Shown: piece after piece, positions 59,195 to 64,000 of the stretch
Numbering within the stretch: the stretch's first letter is position 1
Layout of the letters: each line of letters starts with the position of its first letter
NCBI GenBank assembly: GCA_947044365.1
Contig: OX345636.1
Coordinates: 52,012,746-52,076,745, forward strand
Reading direction: 5' to 3'
Source of the DNA: Petrosia ficiformis
Taxonomy: Eukaryota > Porifera > Demospongiae > Haplosclerida > Petrosiidae
DNA length: 64,000 nucleotides
The notes under the pieces: model-generated
The model's input: the letters and a program-made list of their open reading frames with translations, nothing else
Database searches by the model: none
What the model was told of the DNA's origin: nothing
Position numbers and translations under genes: made by a program

Positions 59195-59522
59195 TTGCCA
59201 GTTTTCTGTCCCAAAAAAATGTGGATTACCGGACAAGAATTTAGTGTTTAGTCACTGTACTAATTGCAAAGAATAATAATGTCTCACTTGAACGGTGCGG
59301 GAGCTTGCAATAAGAACAGGAGTGCTTGTGATTAAACACAGCACTAAAGCTTGATAAAGGACGTTGCTCCATCGAGGCTCCAACTCAAATTATATAATTA
59401 TTATTTATGTGAGTAACAGGATATGTATATCTTATTGTTGTATGTATGCATGCACTGCAACAATAGAATTCTTAACATAACATGATAACAAATACATTTG
59501 TAATAAGGAACAGTATATTAAC

Positions 59523-60040
59523 TCAGATTTCAATTTTATTTTGATGTTTCTGTAAATTAGATAACATAAATTATACAGTTAGCTGAACAACACAACAGCC
59601 AGAAAATATTCATTTAAACTATGTGCATTTCCTTCATCAAATATACAAGTAGTATTATGTACCCTAAAGTACATAGACATATTTGGCTAAATATAAATGT
59701 ACTACATGTTACATAACAACTAAAACACTAATGTATAATTAACACAATCACTAGTAAAAACAGACATTAATTTCAGGAAGAAAAAAAGAGTCCCTATATT
59801 TGCTTTGTGATGACTATGCATCAAGCATTGCTGAGGGCACTAGTGTCTCTACCTTTTTGTGTACTCGAAAGCTGGGCCTGAAGAAGCCTGATTGCAGTCT
59901 AAGTACACAGATCTCTGATGAACTGACTGAAGTACTCCTTCAACAGGGGCAACTGCCCCAGGGCCCCACATTCTCTTGGGGCCCCAAACGTTTTGACCAT
60001 TATTATATAGATGAGCTTACTCAATTATAGGAAACACAAT
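59523..60040. other. Diverged 3' flank of pseudogene B with GC-rich insert
   Basis: 59523-59780 is a diverged version of 53230-53412. From about 59783 to 60030 lies an unmatched stretch with GGGCAACTGCCCCAGGGCC and TTGGGGCCCC, possibly a hAT-type remnant. Its 76-codon plus-strand frame is not supported as a gene. Confidence 0.45.
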
Positions 60041-62115
60041 TATAAATCTATAATTAAAATTATCCAGGATAGTAGATATACTCTCGAGTACCAGCGAAAC
60101 TTGTCATTATAACACGACTGGAATGCATCAAGTAATGGTTGAATAAGAGTGAGGTTGAACTTACGTCTTGAAAGTGGTGACAAAAACAACAATAAAATGA
60201 AATTAATTTGCTGACGGAATACAATTAACAGTTTCAAAATTAAACACAGCATCTTCTCTACAACTTCTACACAATACTCCACCATATAATCCATTACATT
60301 GTTCATCTTGAGCAATAGGAAGTTTGGTGTAAGTCTGAGATAATTTACTGATAGGAAAAGGTAGTTTATCAGTCTTACAATATGGATACTGACATGGAGC
60401 TGTGTCATCGAGAGTGTCCTCCAGTACATCATCTGCATTAATTTTACCTAACCAGCAACCATGTCTAATACATGCTACACCCAACATGAAATCGCACTGT
60501 ATGTCATCACTAGCACATTCACATGTCCCTTGAATTGGTTGAGATTATTTAGGTGTTTGAAAAAGGACAAGTTGTTAGATTCACATTTGCATACACTTCA
60601 GCATTTGTATCCAAGCATAAAAACTAGAAAATTAAGACAATAGTTATTATAGCTAAATAGTTATTGCATGTACATGTACATGTAACATAGCACATAAAGT
60701 AGTTGCTTGTGTCATAAGGAATTTGATAATAATTTGAATAGATGGTTGATTCTCAAGATATATATACATGTAGGTATACATGTACATTGAAATGATACAT
60801 TGTGTAAATGTAAATAGTTCAGTAAAATCATGTTCAGTTGAAACTGAACTTACGTATTACGTAGATTTTCAGTTTGCGCAACACAATCTGCAGATTGGAC
60901 AAATTTCAGATTGTGCGGAACATGTAATACATGTAACTAAAGTTGTCACATAATGTCATCCTAAACAATGATAGCCTGTAAGCAACATGAACTCTCTATG
61001 TTCTAACAAGAATGGTTACTTCTCCAATGAATGTACTTATCTTGTAGAAATGTCAGCTATCACTCAAAAAATATATCGTAAGGAAAACATTTACATTGGT
61101 TTTACTGGAGACAGAGAGCAGATACTGCTCAATTTGAATAGTTCTAACCAAATTCTAAACCCTATGATCAATGTTCATCATGTACTAATATTAATATACG
61201 CATGTGTAATGCACTTTAGTTTTAGTTGTAATTAACAATAGGCTTAGCCACTCATTTAAAGGGTTTTCGTCAACTAACCAAATTATTGGCAAATTTTCAG
61301 TTAGGTATCCTGTACATGTACAATGTATACGTAGCTATTACATTAGTCCTGCTATTTAGTTGCATGTAGTTCACTTTACCAAAGGGGGTTTTATTTATAA
61401 TCACATATATCATAATCACGGGCCAAAAAATAACCCAACTTGGTTACCAGTATAAGATACCCTTGACCTTTCTTTTGATAAAATTCACATCCAGATATTT
61501 CCACATTATCAATCCATAATGGAGCATCATGTTTACGAAATATACAGTTGCTTGTAGTAAGATTGTGAACTTGTTCGAAAACAAAACAATTAATGCCAAA
61601 TCAATTTGAGCTTTTTTTAGGTAAAATTCACATCCAGATATTTCCACATTAAATGCATCATCAATCAGTATACGTAATAATTGAGCATCATTGTTATGAA
61701 ATAAACAGATAATTATAATAACATTGTAAACGTTCCCTATATACAAACGTTAGCTAGATCTAGTGTGCCAGTTACAAGGTTGTCAAATGATACTGAAATC
61801 TTGTGAAAGGTAATATTTTTGGTATAAAAAGAACCTCCACCTTGCAATTGAAGACTATGGTAATAATGAACGCCACTAGTACTGAAATTAAGAACGGGAT
61901 TATCAACTCCATAAGATACAAGACTGTATATCTAGCAAATTAGTTATTTCTTGAGAGTATAATATATACACGTACACTGAAATGTTTGTTTTATTAAAGG
62001 TGTCATAATTTGTATTATTGATCTGATTGAAGATATTGAACAATGTATGTCATGGAATAGATTCATTTCCTTCCATACATTCTGATTGGTCAATCCCATC
62101 TTCTTTAACATATAT
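60041..62115 (-). pseudogene. Decayed copy B of the beta-helix/multi-membrane protein gene
   Basis: Minus-strand order: 5' fragment near 62050-62115, beta-helix fragments at 61444-61746 (CLFHNNDAQ; VEISGCEFY), the Cys-rich part at 60203-60487 (GVACIRHGCWLGK ... CRSCREDAVFNFE) and a short membrane-region piece at about 60050-60190 (FILLLFLSPLSRRKFNL ... CYNDK). Most membrane segments and the tail are deleted, and stops or shifts separate the parts. It keeps slightly more than copy A (18412-20215), so A probably derives from B or from their common ancestor. Confidence 0.85.
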
Positions 62116-63650
62116 GTGACCGTGGATGCGAAAATCAGTCATTTGTGGAATTTTGTTAAATTCAAATGCTCGTTTCTCAGCTATTTTACACAGTCAACTT
62201 ACTAAACTTAGATATAGGTAGAGCAATAGTTGCTCTTCTTGTCTAAGAGATTATATTGGCCAACTGTGCAAAATCGCTGAATAATGAGCCTGTCAACTCA
62301 AGATTTATATCATAGTCTGTATACAAGACTAGAAACAAACTAGTAATATATAAGAGAGTGACGCTCACTGTATTTATAAGGAAATACTAGTGGTCAGAGC
62401 ACATCCCATACAAATACAATCAAATTAGATTAAACTATGTATGTTGTGTATTATGAACTGTAATGTATTACACATTTTCATTGAGTATAGTAATAGCAAC
62501 TGTTCATTTGCTACAACTCACAGTTTACTGATTAATAATTATTACTCTAAAGTGCTTAACAGTTAAAGTTGCTTGAAGGCACAGGTGTAATCTTTAGAGT
62601 CTATTAATCATAAACACTAAACATGTTTTTGACAAGAATCATGTTGAAGCAATTTCCAGAAACTCGACACTAGTACTTTTGTTAGGTGGCTTACTTACTG
62701 CTTAAATCTTGCTTGGAATTTTTAATTTGTTAATTAATAAGAGGTGCAGTCCAGTATAGTAAAACAAGTCATTAGTCCAGTATATTAACAATTCTTGACA
62801 TTATTACAACAACAGAATATGTATAATTGTACTCCTACAGTATAGCTGGTAAAACAATTCCTGCTAACCATACAACCTATAACAACTATCAAAGGGAAGT
62901 AAAAGTGCTCTTCCTGGATACGTAATTGGTTTTTGTGGAAACATTTTAATTGTGATTACTACTAAACGGTAAACAAATGTTATTGTTCTCATCATATTAT
63001 TTTAAAGAATTGTTACATGTCATTTATCATCCTCATAATTATAAATTGTGAATGACTTCTAGAGGACATTAGTTATTGTTGTTGTGTTATATATAATTTA
63101 AAATGATACTAAAACTAATTTGCCAAAACAAACACTAAACACACAACAAATTATATTATGTGCTATAATTATTCTGTTTGGAATTTTAGTTCGGAATTAT
63201 GGTAAACTAGCTTTATGCTATCAAATAATTTTTAAATAACATTTTAAAAAAGAAAGAGTATGTAGGAATATATATCAAAACCGAAAAAAGCACAGGAACA
63301 AGATGGGTTTGGCAACAAAATTAAATACCACTTCCACGTTAAACACATAACAACCCTACATAAGTATATATAGCTAGAGTAAAGGCAAAAGAAGCAATAG
63401 TTATGCACAGTTGTTATGTGGAAGTGGTGTTTAATGTGGAAGTGGTATTTACTTTTGCTGCCAAAGCCATCTTGTTCCTGTGCTTTTTTTGGTTTTGATA
63501 TATTTCCCTACGTACTCTTTCATTTTTATAATGTTTTTTTATTATTTAGTGAAGTTAATTATAACTAAAATCTACAAAATACAACTCTTTAAATACAACT
63601 AGCTAAGAAAACAAATTTAATAACCTAAAAACCTAAACTGACTATTTGTC
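60293..63650. repeat. Segmental duplication, member B (pairs with 18412-21745)
   Basis: Near-identical to member A over about 3.3 kb, including a block of about 0.8 kb (60655-61440) not found in the intact gene that carries the same 82-codon plus-strand frame in both members. That frame has two to three differences but no recognisable family. Confidence 0.9.
63252..63520. repeat. Foldback element, second copy
   Basis: Counterpart of 21347-21616 within the segmental duplication. Here the inner GTGGAAGTGGT(A/G)TTTA word is doubled (near 63418 and 63436). Confidence 0.8.
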
Positions 63651-63722
63651 AATAGTTACTTTTAAATATATTATAGTATTCGCAGAAAAAAGAAAAGTTG
63701 TTTAGAGAGTTGTTTTACCGTT

Positions 63723-63992
63723 TTAGTTTTGTGGTCCATCTTCCCCATCTTCATTCAGACCACATTTTTCCACATCCATGTTTAGACCACCCTCTTCCCA
63801 GTCCTCATTTTGACAACCCTCTCTGACATTGTTATTTGGACCATCTTCTTCCCCTTCCTCATTTACACTATTTTGTTCTGATTCGTTTTCAAATGCTAAT
63901 GTTAGGCTATACACAGATCCTGCAATGAACATGAATGGTATACATATAATATAGGTTAAGGTATCTTGGTTATTTGGGCCTATCATGTACAA
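63723..63992 (-). CDS. C-terminal part of an unidentified membrane protein (cut by window end)
   Basis: The 89-codon minus-strand frame is open towards the window end and stops at about 63723. One hydrophobic segment (IICIPFMFIAGSVYSLTLAF) is followed by an acidic tail of irregular 11-13 residue repeats (EEDGPNNNV, EEGGLNMDV, EKCGLNEDG, EDGPQN). The family is not recognised. Whether it is a full exon or the end of a longer gene cannot be told here. Confidence 0.4.
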   Translation of the reverse strand: MYMIGPNNQDTLTYIICIPFMFIAGSVYSLTLAFENESEQNSVNEEGEEDGPNNNVREGCQNEDWEEGGLNMDVEKCGLNEDGEDGPQN

Positions 63993-64000
63993 ACTACAAA

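Larger units (their letters stand above)
58168..59522. mobile_element. Long inverted-repeat element with nested insertions
   Basis: Arms of about 200 bp (58168-58372 and 59325-59522) are inverted copies, with shared ATTTGTTATCATGTTAT, AATAAGATATACATATCCTG, GAGTTGGAACCTCGATG and TCAAGCTTTAGTGCTGTG. The centre holds two further inverted-repeat elements (58382-58960 and 58989-59194). Confidence 0.8.

Noticed and set aside
59800..60030. 76-codon plus-strand gene
   Set aside because: Lies in a GC-rich repeat-like insert with GGGGCCCC hairpins; no protein features.

Overview
The window is eukaryotic, animal-type DNA: AT-rich, with GT-AG introns, very short phase-matched exons, CpG-poor sequence apart from one promoter, and many short DNA transposons and foldback repeats. 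The gene families seen (caspase-like protease, DEATH domain, ISG12/IFI27 domain, large beta-helix/multi-membrane protein, SAMD3-like protein, Ty3 retroelement), together with abundant TACATGTACATGTA words, suggest a demosponge such as Amphimedon. That identification is inference. No bacterial features are present.

Layout. 1-16.27 kb is a gene-poor tandem array of about four diverged 3.3-5.9 kb units, with foldback elements, a MITE carrying a 13-bp minisatellite, a tRNA-derived SINE and a near-perfect hairpin. 16.3-17.6 kb is a short repeat-rich spacer. 17.6-21.75 kb is a decayed copy of the large membrane-protein gene at 53.4-57.4 kb. 60-63.65 kb holds a second decayed copy, nearly identical to the first over 3.3 kb. 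22.6-34.2 kb (minus strand) holds a DEATH-domain exon, several MITEs, and a gene whose five recognised exons join in frame: an 80-residue N-terminal module, a linker, then a caspase domain. 35.5-39.8 kb is a broken Ty3/gypsy retroelement. 41.2-43.9 kb (minus) is a three-exon gene that begins with the same 80-residue module but ends in an ISG12/IFI27-type hydrophobic domain.

45.2-51.74 kb is the most unusual part. Two divergent genes, a seven-exon SAMD3-like gene (plus) and a decayed C2H2/'MHDILEG' gene (minus), leave a 267-bp CpG-rich promoter with an NRF1-type site. They are enclosed by inverted termini that start TGCACTGTTAAAA and are followed by many GAGTAA/TTACTC motifs. I read this as one 6.5-kb two-gene DNA transposon. 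It lies 14 bp upstream of an exon of an unidentified host gene (51750-52597).

53.4-57.4 kb is a single-exon 1330-residue gene for a secreted-then-anchored protein: signal peptide, beta-helix-like repeats, Cys-rich region, about nine membrane segments and an acidic tail. Upstream of it, 58.17-59.52 kb is an inverted-repeat element with two further elements nested inside. The window ends in a partial gene with acidic repeats.

How the genes may work together. The caspase and ISG12-type genes share first exons, linker exon and flanking intron sequence, so one arose from the other by duplication with exchange of the effector exon. With the nearby DEATH exon this looks like a small cell-death or innate-response neighbourhood. 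That is inference from domains only.
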